Of a stretch of DNA of 36,996 bases, positions 12,125-20,309 are shown in pieces (the first letter of the stretch is position 1; every line of letters starts with the position of its first letter). Source of the stretch: Patescibacteria group bacterium (lineage in GTDB: Bacteria; Patescibacteriota; Patescibacteriia; Patescibacteriales; JAQVLT01); contig JAQVLT010000003.1 in assembly GCA_028704015.1 (NCBI GenBank), forward strand, positions 1-36,996, given 5' to 3'. Under the pieces are notes generated by a model, which was not told the DNA's origin, searched no databases, and saw nothing but the letters and a program-made list of their open reading frames with translations. Position numbers and translations under genes: made by a program.

Positions 12125-13951
12125 CTATCGCAATTTTATTCCTAGTTCTTTTAATTGTTTTTCCGACACATCATTTGGTGAATCCATCATCACATCGCGG
12201 CCCTTGCCGTCTTTGGGGAAAGCGTAAATATCGCGGATTGAGTCCCAGTCATTTAACACCATGAGAATGCGATCAATGCCTGGAGCATTTCCACCATGAG
12301 GCGGCGCGCCGTATTCAAAAGCGCGAATCATGGCGCCGAATCTTTGATCAACTTCTTCTCTTGGATAACCGGCGAGCTCAAACGCTTTGTACATAATTTT
12401 CGGGTCGTGGTTGCGAATGGCGCCGCTAGATGCTTCAAAACCGTTTAAAACTAAATCAAACTGATATGCCAAAATTTCCAACGGCTCATGCGTTTCCAGC
12501 GCTTTCATCCCGCCTTGCGGCATAGAGAAAGGATTGTGGCCAAAATCAACGTGTCCCGGCTCAATTTCCGACATTTGGTACATTGGAAAATCAACCACCC
12601 AGCACCAAGCAGCTTTATTTTTATCTTTGAGTCCGAGCTTCTCGCCGCACGCATTGCGCACCGCGCCCAAACTCAGGCAAACTGTTTCCCATTTATCCGC
12701 GCCAAAAAATATTATGTCGCCGGCTTTAGCATCAACTGCTTTAACAATTTCTTCAATTAAACCACCTAACATTTTTACCGGTACTCCAACAACTTCATAC
12801 GATTTTGTATTAGAAACATAAGCTCCTTCTTTTTTATTCTCATCAAACTGCTCAACTTTTACCCAAGCCAAACCTTTAGCTTCTTTGCTTTTGGCGATTT
12901 CAGTTAATTCATCAATTTCTTTACGGCTAAACTTCGCGCCGCCGTCAACTTTCAAAGCATGAACCACGCCGCCTTTTTTAACCGCGTCGGCAAAAACCGA
13001 AAAACCGCAGCCGACCACCATTTCGGTAATCGGTTTTATTTCCAAATCAAAACGCAAATCCGGCTTGTCCACTCCGTACTTTTCCATTGATTCACGCCAA
13101 GGAATTTTTCTAAATCTGCCATTTTCATCCAAACCGACAATTTTTTTATTACTAAATTTTTTCGTAATTTCCAGCCAGAGCGGCTCCATAACTTTAAAAA
13201 CATCTTCCTGCTCCACAAAACTCATTTCCATATCTAATTGATAAAATTCTCCATAATGCCGGTCAAGACGGGAATCTTCATCGCGAAAACAAGGCGCGAT
13301 TTGAAAATATTTATCAAGCCCGCCCACCATCAAAAGTTGCTTGAATTGTTGCGGCGCTTGCGGCAGAGCGTAAAATTTCCCCGGATACAAACGAGACGGG
13401 ATCAAAAAATCACGCGCGCCTTCCGGCGAAGAATTAGCGAGAATCGGAGTTTGCACTTCAATGAATTCGCGTTCGCGAAAATAATTTCTGATGTGGTTGA
13501 TGAATTCCGCTTTGGTTTTGAGCATTTCCTGAATCTTGGGGCGGCGCAAATCCACGAAACGGTATTTCAAACGAATTTGCTCATTAGCTTCTCCTGACTT
13601 TTCTTCTTCCAAGCTAAACGGCGGAGTCTTTGATTGATTGAGAATTTTCAGATCGTCAATTTCCACTTCAATTTCTCCGGTCTTTAATTTTTTATTAATC
13701 ATATCATCCGGTCGGCCAACAACCTTGCCAGTTGCCTCTATTACCCATTCATCTCGCAATTTATCTGCGTCTTTATAGGTTTCTGCGTTGATTTCGGGAT
13801 TAAATTTTATTTGCGTCAAACCATAGCGATCGCGCAAGTCAATAAAGATCACGCCGCCATGATCGCGCCGGCTATGCACCCAGCCGCACAAAGTGACTTT
13901 TTCTCCGACTGATTTTTTACTTAATTCTCCGCAAGTGTGTGTTCGTAACAT
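12125..13951 (-). CDS. aspS: Aspartyl-tRNA synthetase (bacterial type)
   Basis: Charges tRNA-Asp with aspartate. The 608 residues show the OB-fold anticodon domain (CGWVHSRRDHGGVIFIDLRDR near 21-42), motif 2 (CFRDEDSRLDRHYGEFYQLD), the bacterial GAD insertion (about 300-420) and motif 3 (GAPPHGGNAPGIDRILMVL) near the C-terminus. The His in RRDHGG, where E. coli-type discriminating enzymes have Leu, is the state seen in non-discriminating AspRS that also charge tRNA-Asn; this is inference from the family literature. A T-box leader precedes the gene (14072-14375). A spacer of about 120 AT-rich bases separates the terminator stem from the ATG. Confidence 0.96.
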   Translation of the reverse strand: MLRTHTCGELSKKSVGEKVTLCGWVHSRRDHGGVIFIDLRDRYGLTQIKFNPEINAETYKDADKLRDEWVIEATGKVVGRPDDMINKKLKTGEIEVEIDDLKILNQSKTPPFSLEEEKSGEANEQIRLKYRFVDLRRPKIQEMLKTKAEFINHIRNYFREREFIEVQTPILANSSPEGARDFLIPSRLYPGKFYALPQAPQQFKQLLMVGGLDKYFQIAPCFRDEDSRLDRHYGEFYQLDMEMSFVEQEDVFKVMEPLWLEITKKFSNKKIVGLDENGRFRKIPWRESMEKYGVDKPDLRFDLEIKPITEMVVGCGFSVFADAVKKGGVVHALKVDGGAKFSRKEIDELTEIAKSKEAKGLAWVKVEQFDENKKEGAYVSNTKSYEVVGVPVKMLGGLIEEIVKAVDAKAGDIIFFGADKWETVCLSLGAVRNACGEKLGLKDKNKAAWCWVVDFPMYQMSEIEPGHVDFGHNPFSMPQGGMKALETHEPLEILAYQFDLVLNGFEASSGAIRNHDPKIMYKAFELAGYPREEVDQRFGAMIRAFEYGAPPHGGNAPGIDRILMVLNDWDSIRDIYAFPKDGKGRDVMMDSPNDVSEKQLKELGIKLR

Positions 13952-13954
13952 AAG

Positions 13955-14070
13955 ATAAAATTTTTAATTTCCAATTTTTAATTTTTAAACAATAACCAAA
14001 TTTTCAATATTCAAAAATTAGAAATTAAAAAATTATTTACAAAATTAAAAATTATAAAATTCAAAAATTA
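13955..14070. repeat. AT-rich word-repeat spacer between T-box terminator and aspS
   Basis: A stretch of about 115 bases made of variants of AAATTTTTAATTTCCAATTT and its complement. Two halves (about 13965-13985 and 14020-14068) are roughly complementary. It holds no gene. Confidence 0.55.
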
Positions 14071-14071
14071 A

Positions 14072-14120
14072 TAAAAAACTCGTCCTTAAATACCAAAAAA
14101 CATTGATATCTAGGGACGAG
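14072..14120 (-). terminator. T-box-controlled terminator of aspS
   Basis: Minus strand CTCGTCC / GGACGAG (14114-14120 with 14079-14085) with a long AT-rich loop, followed by TTTTTT. The bases CCCT next to the left arm can pair instead with AGGG of the T-box, forming the antiterminator. Confidence 0.8.
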
Positions 14121-14375
14121 CCTTTTGTTTTCCAAATATTTGGAATAAATGGTCCGTGGTGCCACCCTTCTTTAGTTGAAAGTTATAAAGTAAAAAGTTA
14201 TAAACCAATTAACTATTCAACCGCTCTTTACAGCTATTACGGGCTTACCCGGCGAATTCTACTCCCTAGTACCAAACGTAGTGCTATGGTTTCTTTTCGC
14301 GCCGTTCTTCTCCGTAGTTTTAACGAAGGAGAAATGCTCTGGTGTCAGCCAAAGTATAACGGCTTTATTTATTGT
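14072..14375 (-). promoter_or_regulatory. T-box riboswitch upstream of aspS
   Basis: The T-box consensus is present as AGGGTGGCACCACGG at 14154-14168. TGGCA can pair with the 3' end GCCA of an uncharged tRNA with discriminator G, which fits tRNA-Asp (and tRNA-Asn). A terminator follows (14072-14120) that excludes the antiterminator. The 5' part folds into a closing stem GCCGTT / AACGGC (14358-14363 with 14301-14306) that encloses two hairpins: CTTTGG-CTGACA-CCAGAG (14337-14354), whose loop holds GAC, the Asp codon, followed by A; and TTCTCC / GGAGAA (14308-14333). A canonical stem I with an internal specifier loop was not recognised. A stem GTTGAA / TTCAAC near 14181-14222 may be stem III. 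When tRNA-Asp is uncharged, aspS would be read through. Confidence 0.85.
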
Positions 14376-14381
14376 GTTTAT

Positions 14382-14410
14382 ATTATAGAAAAAAAATAAA
14401 AATTAGTCAA
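14382..14410 (-). promoter_or_regulatory. Promoter of the T-box-aspS transcript
   Basis: Minus strand TTGACT (14405-14410), 17-base spacer, TATAAT (14382-14387). Predicted RNA start near 14375. The -35 touches the U-tract of the preceding terminator. Confidence 0.75.
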
Positions 14411-14440
14411 TAAAAAGAGGCGGGTTCCGGAGAACCCGCC
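14409..14440 (-). terminator. Strong intrinsic terminator of the 200-aa gene
   Basis: Nine-base-pair GC-rich stem GGCGGGTTC / GAACCCGCC (14419-14427 with 14432-14440), followed on the minus strand by TCTTTTTATT. Confidence 0.85.
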
Positions 14441-14454
14441 GTAAAATGTAATTC

Positions 14455-15057
14455 TTATTCATCGCGAATACCTCTACGATGAACAGTCTTGTCAACACAA
14501 CCGGCAGTATCAAGATTCGCCAATTCTTTTTCTGTCGGTTTTTCCCCTCCAATTACTCTCTGCATCAAGGATGTGTTTTGGATAACAAACCCCTGAGCAT
14601 TTTCAATAATCTTTGGTTGCTCTGGCTTCCTTGTCAGCCAACCAAGATCATCGCGTCCGCCTAAATGACGTGATTGCTTAGGCGGCTCGTATTTTCTGAT
14701 CCCGAGACGCTCTAAAGTAGGCTGGCCCGACAAATCTTTGAGCGAAAGCATGGAACTACTACGACGCGGCAATGCTCCTGAAACCAACGGAGCTGATGAT
14801 TCTTCACGGGTTTCTTTTTTAATCTTTTTTGGCTCACGTTTCTCTCTTATGCTTGGTTCTTCTTCCCACTCAAAAATCCTACCGCTCCAATCCTTCCACC
14901 AGAGTTTTGATCCCGGGATGTTTTTAGCCGCATCCCGAGCGGCGGGAGTATTTGAGCCAAGAATTTTAACTACTTTACCATCGATAACCAAAAAATGTTT
15001 ACTACAAGGTACGGAGCCAAATTGGCCTCCGTTAGCTTTTACGCTCTGGTTAGCCAT
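14455..15057 (-). CDS. Hypothetical protein, 200 aa
   Basis: No family recognised. The first 70 residues look folded (CSKHFLVIDGKVVKILG then a Trp-rich patch KLWWKDWSGRIFEWEEEP). The middle is highly charged and probably disordered (KREPKKIKKETREE). The rest holds Arg/Pro/Gly-rich linear stretches. The ATG at 15057 follows a run of G (GGGGGGGCGGGGCC), an unusually G-rich leader that may act as SD. It is a single-gene unit ending in a strong terminator. The Trp-rich patch could be a small beta domain, but no function can be assigned. Confidence 0.65.
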   Translation of the reverse strand: MANQSVKANGGQFGSVPCSKHFLVIDGKVVKILGSNTPAARDAAKNIPGSKLWWKDWSGRIFEWEEEPSIREKREPKKIKKETREESSAPLVSGALPRRSSSMLSLKDLSGQPTLERLGIRKYEPPKQSRHLGGRDDLGWLTRKPEQPKIIENAQGFVIQNTSLMQRVIGGEKPTEKELANLDTAGCVDKTVHRRGIRDE

Positions 15058-15156
15058 GGCCCCGCCCCCCCCTTCTATTTTAGATGATTTTATGTTTCTC
15101 CCGCGTCTAAAAATTTATTCAACTTTCAAGCGCGGAAGAAACATTTTTTTCAAAGA

Positions 15157-15188
15157 ACAAAAAAAGAGGTAAAACTAAATCTTACCTC
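15157..15188 (-). terminator. Intrinsic terminator overlapping the recO stop
   Basis: Minus strand GAGGTAA / TTACCTC (15182-15188 with 15166-15172) followed by TTTTTTT. The left arm covers the last codons of recO, so the gene and its terminator share bases. Confidence 0.75.
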
Positions 15189-15897
15189 CTGTAATATATT
15201 GATAATAATTACTTATAATATTTTTCAAATCCAAAAACCATTTCTCGTCAAATTTTTTATCCAAAAATATTTTCATATCATTTTCAATAATTAACTTTAA
15301 ATTTTTTATTAATTCATCACTGACTTTTTCAGCTTGCCGTTCACAAGACGCAAGGCATTTCTGACAAATCACTCCGCCACGCGAAGAGCTGAAATATCCT
15401 TCTGCTGTTTCCTTACCGCAAACTACGCACTTATCCACTTCTGGACGATAGCCCAATTCCACCAGTAATTTTAACAAAAAAATATAAAAAAACAATGCCG
15501 GATTTTCCTTTGTTTTATCGGTAATTTCCAAATATTTTTTTAACAAAAAAAATAAATTTTCCGCGCCGCTTTCCTCTTCCACTTTAATTAAACCGTTAAA
15601 TATCTTTACTGCTTTCAGAGAAATATTGATTTTTTCCCAATCATTTTTCAATATTGAAAAACACTCCTCGCTTAACGCTGTGCCGGCGTAATCAAACTGC
15701 TTGCCGCGCACCGCCATAATTTCCACGAGATTGAGCGGCTCCAAATGTCCGGCTAATTTTGATTTTATTTTTTTCGCGCCGCGCGCGACCAGCTCCAGTT
15801 TTCCTTTTTCTTTGCTGAATACAATAACGCGGGAGTCATTCTCTCGAAAATCCTCCCGCTTTAAAATAATTGCGTTTAAACGATAAGTCTCGTCCAT
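15175..15897 (-). CDS. recO: DNA repair protein RecO
   Basis: Loads RecA onto SSB-coated single-stranded DNA together with RecR. The 240-residue protein has the N-terminal OB-fold with DETYRLNAIILKREDFREND and VIVFSKEKGKLELVARGAKK. The helical part follows, with a zinc-finger-like insertion CVVCGKETAEGYFSSSRGG then CQKCLASC (about 157-184). The length is usual. It follows ruvX after 3 bases and is the last gene of the run map-ruvX-recO. Confidence 0.93.
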   Translation of the reverse strand: MDETYRLNAIILKREDFRENDSRVIVFSKEKGKLELVARGAKKIKSKLAGHLEPLNLVEIMAVRGKQFDYAGTALSEECFSILKNDWEKINISLKAVKIFNGLIKVEEESGAENLFFLLKKYLEITDKTKENPALFFYIFLLKLLVELGYRPEVDKCVVCGKETAEGYFSSSRGGVICQKCLASCERQAEKVSDELIKNLKLIIENDMKIFLDKKFDEKWFLDLKNIISNYYQYITGGKI

Positions 15898-15900
15898 AAA

Positions 15901-16290
15901 TCACATTTTATCAAAATATGTCTGTAATATTAACATCGCCGCAATCTCGTCTCGGCTTGCTTTAGTTTTCTTCCCGCCCGGCAAGGCGTCAGCGGCTTTG
16001 CTTGATAAACGTTCGTCAACTTCATGAACCGGTAATTTTATTTTTTCTTTTAATCTATTAAAAAAAACAACAAATTCTTTTTGTATCTTGTTTCTTATAT
16101 CTTGTTTCTTATATGGAACACCAATAATTAATTCGTCAATTTCTTCTTCTTGAATAGCGCCTAAAATCTCACCAATATTTTTTACGGTCTTAAATGGCGT
16201 TGCCAATTTCGTTTCGCTATCACCAAGCGCCAAGCCGATTCTCGCCTCGCCCCAATCAATCCCTAAATATTTTTTTAACTCATTATTCAT
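15901..16290 (-). CDS. ruvX: Putative pre-16S rRNA nuclease / Holliday junction resolvase YqgF
   Basis: RNase H-fold nuclease implicated in 16S rRNA 5' end maturation. The conserved strand YLGIDWGEARIGLALGD carries the first acidic residue; VDERLSSKAAD carries the conserved Glu; the last acidic patch is in SRDEIAAMLILQTYFD. ATG at 16290 (129 residues) is preferred over a TTG nine bases upstream. No SD. An AGCT-type word repeat fills the gap to map. Confidence 0.93.
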   Translation of the reverse strand: MNNELKKYLGIDWGEARIGLALGDSETKLATPFKTVKNIGEILGAIQEEEIDELIIGVPYKKQDIRNKIQKEFVVFFNRLKEKIKLPVHEVDERLSSKAADALPGGKKTKASRDEIAAMLILQTYFDKM

Positions 16291-16302
16291 ATTTATCAAA
16301 AC

Positions 16303-16330
16303 CTAAAAGCTAACAGCTCAAAGCTTCAAG
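16303..16330. repeat. AGCT-type word repeat between map and ruvX
   Basis: CTAAAAGCTAACAGCTCAAAG and following AAGCTTCAAGCTACAAGCTC. Same word family as 11878-11915 and 36640-36748. Confidence 0.55.
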
Positions 16331-17155
16331 CTACAAGCTCGTTAACACTTCATGGCCATCTTCCGTCACCGCTATCGTATGTTCAAAATGCGCGCTCAAA
16401 CTGCAATCCGCCGTTAGAATCGCCATCTCGTCATTAGCTACTTCTATACGCCAATCTCCCACATTTACCATCGGTTCAATAGCAATAACCATTCCGGGCG
16501 CCAATACCACATTTTTAAAATTTTTGTTATTTAAAATTTTATAGTTCGGGATTTGCGGATCTTCATGAACTGCATAGCCTACTCCGTGCCCCACCAAATC
16601 GCGCACCACGGAAAAATCCTGACTTTCCGCGTAATTCTGCACCGCGCTGCCGATATCGTTAATGGTATTTCCCGGCTTAACTTGCTCAATCGCCAATTCA
16701 AGAGAGTATTCGGTAACATCTAATAACTTTTTGGTTTTAGCGTTAACATTTCCCACTGCGACAGTTTTCGCCATGTCAGTATAATAGCCGCCCAATGTTG
16801 AATATTTATTTTTCACTTTTTGCAATTCCTTCTTTATCGGATACTCCATGCCAATATCAATGCCGATAATATCGCCGGATTTTAAAACTCTTGCCGGCTT
16901 GGCAGGCGCATGGACAATCTGCTCATTCACGGAAGTGCAAAGCGCGGTAGGAAAAACTATTCCCTCATGCATTTTATGATGTTTAAAAGACGGTCGGCCT
17001 CCAGCTGCTTCAATCAATTCGCAGGCCAAATCTTCCAATTCTCCGGTAGAAACTCCGGGCTGAATTTCACTAATAACCCTATCCAAAATAGCGGCTAATA
17101 TTTTACCGCCTTCCTTGATTATTTCTATTTCTTCTTTGGTTTTTATTTTTATCAT
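16331..17155 (-). CDS. map: Methionine aminopeptidase, type I
   Basis: Removes the initiator Met from nascent proteins. All five metal ligands are visible in order: Asp in GIDIGMEY, Asp in YYTDMAKTVAVG, His in GHGVGYAVHEDPQIPNY, Glu in MVIAIEPMVN and Glu in the final VTEDG. The catalytic His region KHHKMHEGIVFPTALCTSVNE is present. At 274 residues it is longer than E. coli Map because of a loop of about 20 residues (PIKKELQKVKNKYSTLGG) between the two Asp ligands, seen in other CPR Map proteins as far as I recall. It sits 11 bases after the basic unknown gene. Map near secY is a conserved arrangement, though adk and infA are missing here. Confidence 0.95.
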   Translation of the reverse strand: MIKIKTKEEIEIIKEGGKILAAILDRVISEIQPGVSTGELEDLACELIEAAGGRPSFKHHKMHEGIVFPTALCTSVNEQIVHAPAKPARVLKSGDIIGIDIGMEYPIKKELQKVKNKYSTLGGYYTDMAKTVAVGNVNAKTKKLLDVTEYSLELAIEQVKPGNTINDIGSAVQNYAESQDFSVVRDLVGHGVGYAVHEDPQIPNYKILNNKNFKNVVLAPGMVIAIEPMVNVGDWRIEVANDEMAILTADCSLSAHFEHTIAVTEDGHEVLTSL

Positions 17156-17166
17156 ATTTAAAAAAA

Positions 17167-17913
17167 TTATGCGGCTAAACGAAATGGCGGATTTTTTGAC
17201 TCAGTGTTTCTTTCTTTTTTATTTTGTTCATAAGCAAAACCCACTGATGGCCTTTTGACGCCAATATCTTCGCTCGCTCCTCTCGGCCCTCTTAATGCCA
17301 CCACCTTCGCATCCATCTGCTCAATATTATTTTCAGGCGATTCATCTCCCTTTTTCATAAAATCAAGAGCGCTTGTTCTTCTTTGCCCTTTCAATGATTG
17401 ATACTGCGAGGCAAATCTTGTTTCGCCATTAGATATTTTTTTCGCCGCTACCCGATTTTTAAGACGCGCCGCCAACGAAGCAATGCCGGGGGAAAACTTA
17501 TTTAACTGCCCTTTTGCTTCTTCGTGCCGCGCCAAATTTCTGTAAATTTTTATATTACGCTCTCTTTGCTCTTTCGTCAAACCTCCATTTGCAATCTTGC
17601 CACCTTTTATTTTTAAAGCTTCTAATAATTCTCTTAATTGCACTTTATCTGTATAAGTTAAATTTCTACCCTCTTTTTTTTCTAATTGGGCAATTTTTAA
17701 CCGCATTTGCATAACATTCATTCTGCTCAAACCAGTTCTTCTAATTTTGCTAGTTTTTTCTTGAATAACTTTAATTATTGAAGGTAAATTTTCTTTCAAA
17801 TTTATATAACCATGCTTCGAAACAGCATCTTTAAGCTTTATTTCAAACCCACCAGGCACTCGGCCTTTCCTGAAAGTAGAACCGGCTTTAAATTTATCGC
17901 TAATATAAGACAT
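17167..17913 (-). CDS. Hypothetical basic protein, 248 aa
   Basis: No family recognised. The protein is rich in Lys and Arg throughout. It has a helical middle (MRLKIAQLEKKEGRNLTYTD, LREYEALKIKGG-like segments near 70-150) and a polar end with RGPRGASEDIGVKRPSVGF. No membrane helix or Cys motif is seen. It may bind RNA or ribosomes, an inference drawn only from its charge and its position between secY and map. It has its own promoter (17942-17970) and map begins 11 bases later, so they form a unit. Confidence 0.65.
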   Translation of the reverse strand: MSYISDKFKAGSTFRKGRVPGGFEIKLKDAVSKHGYINLKENLPSIIKVIQEKTSKIRRTGLSRMNVMQMRLKIAQLEKKEGRNLTYTDKVQLRELLEALKIKGGKIANGGLTKEQRERNIKIYRNLARHEEAKGQLNKFSPGIASLAARLKNRVAAKKISNGETRFASQYQSLKGQRRTSALDFMKKGDESPENNIEQMDAKVVALRGPRGASEDIGVKRPSVGFAYEQNKKERNTESKNPPFRLAA

Positions 17914-17941
17914 ATTATTATTTTAAATTATTCATGCTTAA

Positions 17942-17970
17942 ATTCTAACAATAAAATACCAAATTAACAA
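17942..17970 (-). promoter_or_regulatory. Promoter of the unknown gene-map-ruvX-recO unit
   Basis: Minus strand TTGTTA (17965-17970), 17-base spacer, TAGAAT (17942-17947). The -35 overlaps the last codons of the phospholipase C-like gene. Confidence 0.6.
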
Positions 17971-18875
17971 TGTTTTACAAATTTTATAATATCAACTGGA
18001 CAATTTATTTTTCCCGTATCTAGGCTCACGCCGGTGACAATTTTTTCTGCTTCTTTTCTGGAAATTTTATTGAAATAATATTTATGTGCCACCAAGATCA
18101 TTTCTTTAGCAAGATTTTGCGCGCGTGCAAATAGTTTATCGATTGCCTCTTCATGTCTTTCGCCGCTTATTAAATCTTCATAAACTACCGGGTTCTTAAT
18201 TTTTATTAGATTTACTTTTAAATTTTCATAAAACAATCCTAATTCTTCTTTCTTAAAAATTTTTATTTTTTCTAAAAAATATACCGCCCAAAATATAATT
18301 TTACTTTTAAAAATTTTATTATAAAAAAATTGTCTCTCTGCCGTTTTTTTAATTTGAAAAAAATCTATTTTAAATTTTTCGTTCATTACTTCCGAAATTT
18401 TTAAATTTTTTAATAACTTAATCTTGGCTAAACTGAAAAAATAAAATCTCTCGCAAAGCAATCCATCTAAAAATGTTTCTAAATGGCGATGTAAATATAT
18501 CGCATTTTTTCTGTTACGAACGTCTTTGTCATAATAATTTCCCGACAAATAATATATTATTGGGTGCATTATTATATCCAATGAGCAGTGAGTGATAAAA
18601 CCAAAAACAAAAACCAAATCCTTTTCGCTATAATTTATTTTTGCTTTATCTAAAAACTCAAAAATAATTTCATTGCTATTGTTACCATCTTTGCCGTGAA
18701 AATAATCAGAAATATAATTATATTCTTCATTTTTGCTATAAAAAAAAGTGTCAGGGAAAACGCTTCCCAAATAAAAATAATCTAAATTATCTTTAATTAA
18801 ATCGGCAATATCTTTGCCAAAAAAATTATCTTCTAGTTCTCGAGCGAAAAATAAATGTGTATTTTCCTTAGGCAT
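17964..18875 (-). CDS. Zinc-dependent phospholipase C-like protein, 303 aa
   Basis: Resembles the bacterial zinc-dependent phospholipase C/S1-P1-type fold (Pfam Zn_dep_PLPC). Seen: THLFFARELEDNFFG near the start, YFYLGSVFPDTFFYS near 33-48, the HGKDGNN segment, and FGFITHCSLDIIMHPIIYYL near 90-110, which supplies His/Asp metal ligands, then HRHLETFLDGLL. There is no signal peptide, so it probably acts in the cytoplasm. Its substrate is unknown. It lies between the secY terminator and the next unit and is probably transcribed alone. Confidence 0.7.
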   Translation of the reverse strand: MPKENTHLFFARELEDNFFGKDIADLIKDNLDYFYLGSVFPDTFFYSKNEEYNYISDYFHGKDGNNSNEIIFEFLDKAKINYSEKDLVFVFGFITHCSLDIIMHPIIYYLSGNYYDKDVRNRKNAIYLHRHLETFLDGLLCERFYFFSLAKIKLLKNLKISEVMNEKFKIDFFQIKKTAERQFFYNKIFKSKIIFWAVYFLEKIKIFKKEELGLFYENLKVNLIKIKNPVVYEDLISGERHEEAIDKLFARAQNLAKEMILVAHKYYFNKISRKEAEKIVTGVSLDTGKINCPVDIIKFVKHC

Positions 18876-18900
18876 AATTAAATATTATCACAATAAAGGT

Positions 18901-18932
18901 AAAAATAAAATCCTCGTAAAGTTGAGGATTTT
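18901..18932 (-). terminator. Intrinsic terminator between the PLC-like gene and secY
   Basis: Minus strand AAAATCCTC / GAGGATTTT (18924-18932 with 18907-18915) followed by ATTTTT. It closes the long ribosomal protein cluster 72 bases after the secY stop. Confidence 0.75.
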
Positions 18933-19004
18933 ATTTTATATTTTATATTCTATTTTTATATTTTAAACTATTTTTACCAATAGACACGCGGCTTTTATTT
19001 TTAT

Positions 19005-20276
19005 TTAGTATCCGTCATATTCTCTCATGGTCAGTTGCGATTCAATCTGTTTCATAGTTTCAATAACAACCGACACAACGATCAGCAAACTTGTACCACC
19101 AATAGCCAGAGATTGCATTCCTGTAAAATAACGCATAATCAATGGCAAAATTGCAATTACGCCCAAAAATAAAGCGCCAACAAAAATAATCTTATGAGTA
19201 GTGTTTGCCAAATATTCGCTGGTATTGCTACCCGGCCTAATACCTGGGATGAAACCACCATGTTTTTGTAAATTTTCAGCTATCTGAGTCGGGTGAAAAA
19301 TTACTTCGGTATAAAAATAAGTAAAAGCAAATACTAACACAAAATACAATATACCATAAAATAATTGATTCTGAAAAATTTTTATTACCCAAGTCGCCGC
19401 GCTCACCAAGAAGGCGGTTTTAGCTTGAATAAAAAATTGAGCAATCATGGTTGGAAACAAAATTATTGACACAGCAAAAATAATTGGTATAACGCCAGCC
19501 ATATTAACGCGCAATGGCAAATGGGTAGCTGTTCCGCCATAAGAACGATTGCCTCTTATTTGGCGAGCATATTGTACTGGCACATTTCTTTGCCCTTCGT
19601 TAATAATAACAACTCCAATAATAGTTATTAAAGCAATTAAAATAAATCCGATAATTACCGGGAGTTTTGAGGCATCATAAGTCACAATTGTCTGCTGAAT
19701 TAATTCCGGTAAACGAGAAACGATACCGGCAAAAATCAAAAGTGATATGCCGTTGCCCACTTTTTTTTCAGTAATTAATTCGCCAATCCACATGAGAAAT
19801 ACGGTACCAGCTGAAATCGCAATTAACATGGCGACAAAATCAAAACTACTGATATTTCCTAAAATATCTTGTGAAGACCGGCGTAGAAGCGTTATCATGC
19901 CGTAAGCTTGCATAAAAGACAATGGTACTGTTAGCCAGCGCGTCCACATATTGATTTTCTGCCTCCCCTGTTCTTCTTTCTGCATTTCCTCAAGCTGAGG
20001 AACAATCATAGCCAGAAGTTGAAAAATAATTGAAGAAGTAATATAAGGCGCGACGCCCATCATTATGATAGAAAAGCTTTTTAATCCGCCGCCGGAAAAA
20101 ATATCCATAAGGCCTAACATTTGATTATTGGCAAATAGATCCTTCAAAGCTTCAATGTTTATACCCGGAACCGGTATATGGGCTGTTAAGCGAAAAATTA
20201 CAAGCATGCCGAGAATAAAAAGAATCTTATTCCTTAAATCTTTAATTTTCCAAATTTGTATCAGTTTCTCGTACAT
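19005..20276 (-). CDS. secY: Preprotein translocase subunit SecY
   Basis: Forms the protein-conducting channel in the membrane. The 423-residue protein has the ten helices of the family. Seen: the VFRLTAHIPVPGIN start, LMDIFSGGGLKSFSIIMMGVAPYITSSIIFQLL (helix 2 and plug region), the QYARQIRGNRSYGG cytoplasmic loop, and PGIRPGSNTSEYLA with the conserved Arg. It follows rplO after 33 bases. The genes usually found next (adk, map, infA) are replaced by the terminator and the PLC-like gene. Confidence 0.97.
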   Translation of the reverse strand: MYEKLIQIWKIKDLRNKILFILGMLVIFRLTAHIPVPGINIEALKDLFANNQMLGLMDIFSGGGLKSFSIIMMGVAPYITSSIIFQLLAMIVPQLEEMQKEEQGRQKINMWTRWLTVPLSFMQAYGMITLLRRSSQDILGNISSFDFVAMLIAISAGTVFLMWIGELITEKKVGNGISLLIFAGIVSRLPELIQQTIVTYDASKLPVIIGFILIALITIIGVVIINEGQRNVPVQYARQIRGNRSYGGTATHLPLRVNMAGVIPIIFAVSIILFPTMIAQFFIQAKTAFLVSAATWVIKIFQNQLFYGILYFVLVFAFTYFYTEVIFHPTQIAENLQKHGGFIPGIRPGSNTSEYLANTTHKIIFVGALFLGVIAILPLIMRYFTGMQSLAIGGTSLLIVVSVVIETMKQIESQLTMREYDGY

Positions 20277-20309
20277 TTTTATTGATCGTTCCTAAATAAT
20301 ATTTATATT

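Noticed and set aside
14103-14399. 98-codon plus-strand frame
   Set aside because: It is antisense to the T-box leader, whose conserved elements explain the sequence.
17164-17913. The basic 248-residue gene as a ribosomal protein such as a missing L30 or L32
   Set aside because: Length and sequence do not match any ribosomal protein family that I can recognise; only its charge and position suggest a link.
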